The notes under the pieces are model-generated. The model was not told the DNA's origin and searched no databases. It saw only the letters and a program-made list of their open reading frames with translations. DNA of 64,000 nt from Yinghuangia seranimata (GTDB taxonomy: Bacteria > Actinomycetota > Actinomycetes > Streptomycetales > Streptomycetaceae), in assembly GCF_029953285.1 (NCBI RefSeq), contig NZ_JASAOI010000023.1:186001-250000 (forward strand), given 5' to 3'. Shown piece after piece: positions 63,579-64,000 of the stretch (its first letter is position 1; each line of letters opens with the position of its first letter). The position numbers and the translations under genes were made by a program.

Positions 63579-64000
63579 TCAGGACGCCGCCTCGGCCGCG
63601 ACCATTCCCGCGAACTCGCGCTCGAGGGCCTTGGTCGGGCCGTTGCCCCACGCGTCCGCGATGCCGCCGGAGACCGGGTCGGGGAAGATGTCCTCGTCGC
63701 CCTTCTCGACCCCGTCGAACACGGCGCGCGCGACCGACTCGACGGTCGCCTTCGGGATGTCGAAGTCGCGGTTCATGTCGGTGTCGGTGGGCCCGGTCAG
63801 CACGGCGTGCACGCTCACGCCCTGCGCGGCGAGCAGCATCCGCAGCGACTGCGTCAGCGACAGCGCGGCGGCCTTGGACACCGAGTAGGACGGGACGATC
63901 GGCAGCGGCGCCACCGCGCTCAGCGAGATGTTGTTCACCAGCGCGCCGCCCGCCCGGGTCAGGTGCGGCAGGAACGCGCGGGTGACGCGGTGGACGCCGA
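63579..64000 (-). CDS. short-chain dehydrogenase/reductase, C-terminal part (N-terminus beyond the window)
   Basis: The reading frame continues past the window edge without a start. The visible part has VNNISLSAVAPLPIVPSYSVSKAAALSLTQSLR, in which YSVSK is the YxxxK catalytic pair and the Ser is in ISLS. VHAVLTGPTDTDM follows. The protein is a classical SDR of unknown substrate, using NAD(P). The missing N-terminal part should carry the TGxxxGIG motif. Confidence 0.85.
   Translation of the reverse strand, partial: GVHRVTRAFLPHLTRAGGALVNNISLSAVAPLPIVPSYSVSKAAALSLTQSLRMLLAAQGVSVHAVLTGPTDTDMNRDFDIPKATVESVARAVFDGVEKGDEDIFPDPVSGGIADAWGNGPTKALEREFAGMVAAEAAS

Overview
The window is about 64 kb of very GC-rich DNA (coding third positions are almost always G or C). 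It has many GTG starts, GGAGG-type ribosome sites, 4-nt ATGA/GTGA gene overlaps, an F420-type LLM oxidoreductase and many one-component regulators. This fits a Streptomyces-like or Streptosporangium-like actinobacterium; the genus cannot be fixed from the sequence. I see no rRNA, tRNA, CRISPR array, complete insertion sequence, prophage or replication origin. The gene mix is that of a chromosomal accessory arm: small regulator-plus-enzyme modules rather than one long pathway.

Region by region. 1-5.5 kb: MBL-fold hydrolase (cut by the edge), NAD-dependent epimerase, two membrane proteins, a zinc-ribbon protein, SGNH hydrolase, GNAT and VOC proteins. 5.5-17.5 kb: two-domain carboxymuconolactone-decarboxylase-like protein, DnaJ-zinc-finger membrane miniprotein, DinB protein, XRE/MmyB regulator divergent from a quinone-reductase-like flavoprotein, AraC-VOC operon, UvrA-like ABC protein, cupin, LysR/DUF1330 pair, and a second LysR gene divergent from a SnoaL-like gene and a membrane protein. 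17.5-23.7 kb: LysE exporter, decayed DUF6882-like gene, small secreted protein, a receptor Ser/Thr kinase with an extracytoplasmic FKBP domain, and several small hypothetical genes. 23.7-31.4 kb: isochorismatase-like hydrolase, GlxA-type regulator, deaminase-LLM operon with a divergent Lrp regulator, YihY/K+-channel/membrane operon and an FUSC protein. 31.7-42 kb: zincin-VWD lipoprotein, alpha/beta hydrolase, Tat-exported GH3 enzyme, a second YihY protein, a truncated kinase and a large secreted Gly/Pro-rich protein. 42-49 kb: probably frameshifted membrane gene, a regulatory region with two strong dyads, the DHFR-like/DGPF/ECF42 sigma operon, SDR, VOC, carboxylesterase and a dead fragment of the FKBP-kinase. 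49-64 kb: cupin/MFS with TetR, GNAT, DUF2867 with TetR and two tandem operators, MarR divergent from GAPDH, a SigE-like sigma operon, TetR, a second FUSC protein, alpha/beta hydrolase and an SDR cut by the edge.

Strongest observations. (1) The leaders of the decarboxylase-like gene (6446-6579) and the SnoaL-like gene (16248-16381) are copies of each other, each with an identical-core T-N11-A LysR box, so the LysR encoded at 15339-16226 probably controls both. (2) A Ser/Thr kinase carries an FKBP prolyl-isomerase domain outside the membrane, and a piece of it with an in-frame stop lies 28 kb away. (3) A second kinase-like gene has lost its catalytic C-lobe but keeps an open frame, and lies before a large secreted protein of unknown family. 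(4) A lipoprotein joins a zincin metallopeptidase-like domain to a von Willebrand D-like domain. (5) Several well-formed operators are visible, including two copies of TATACG-N4-CGTATA between a DUF2867 gene and its divergent TetR.
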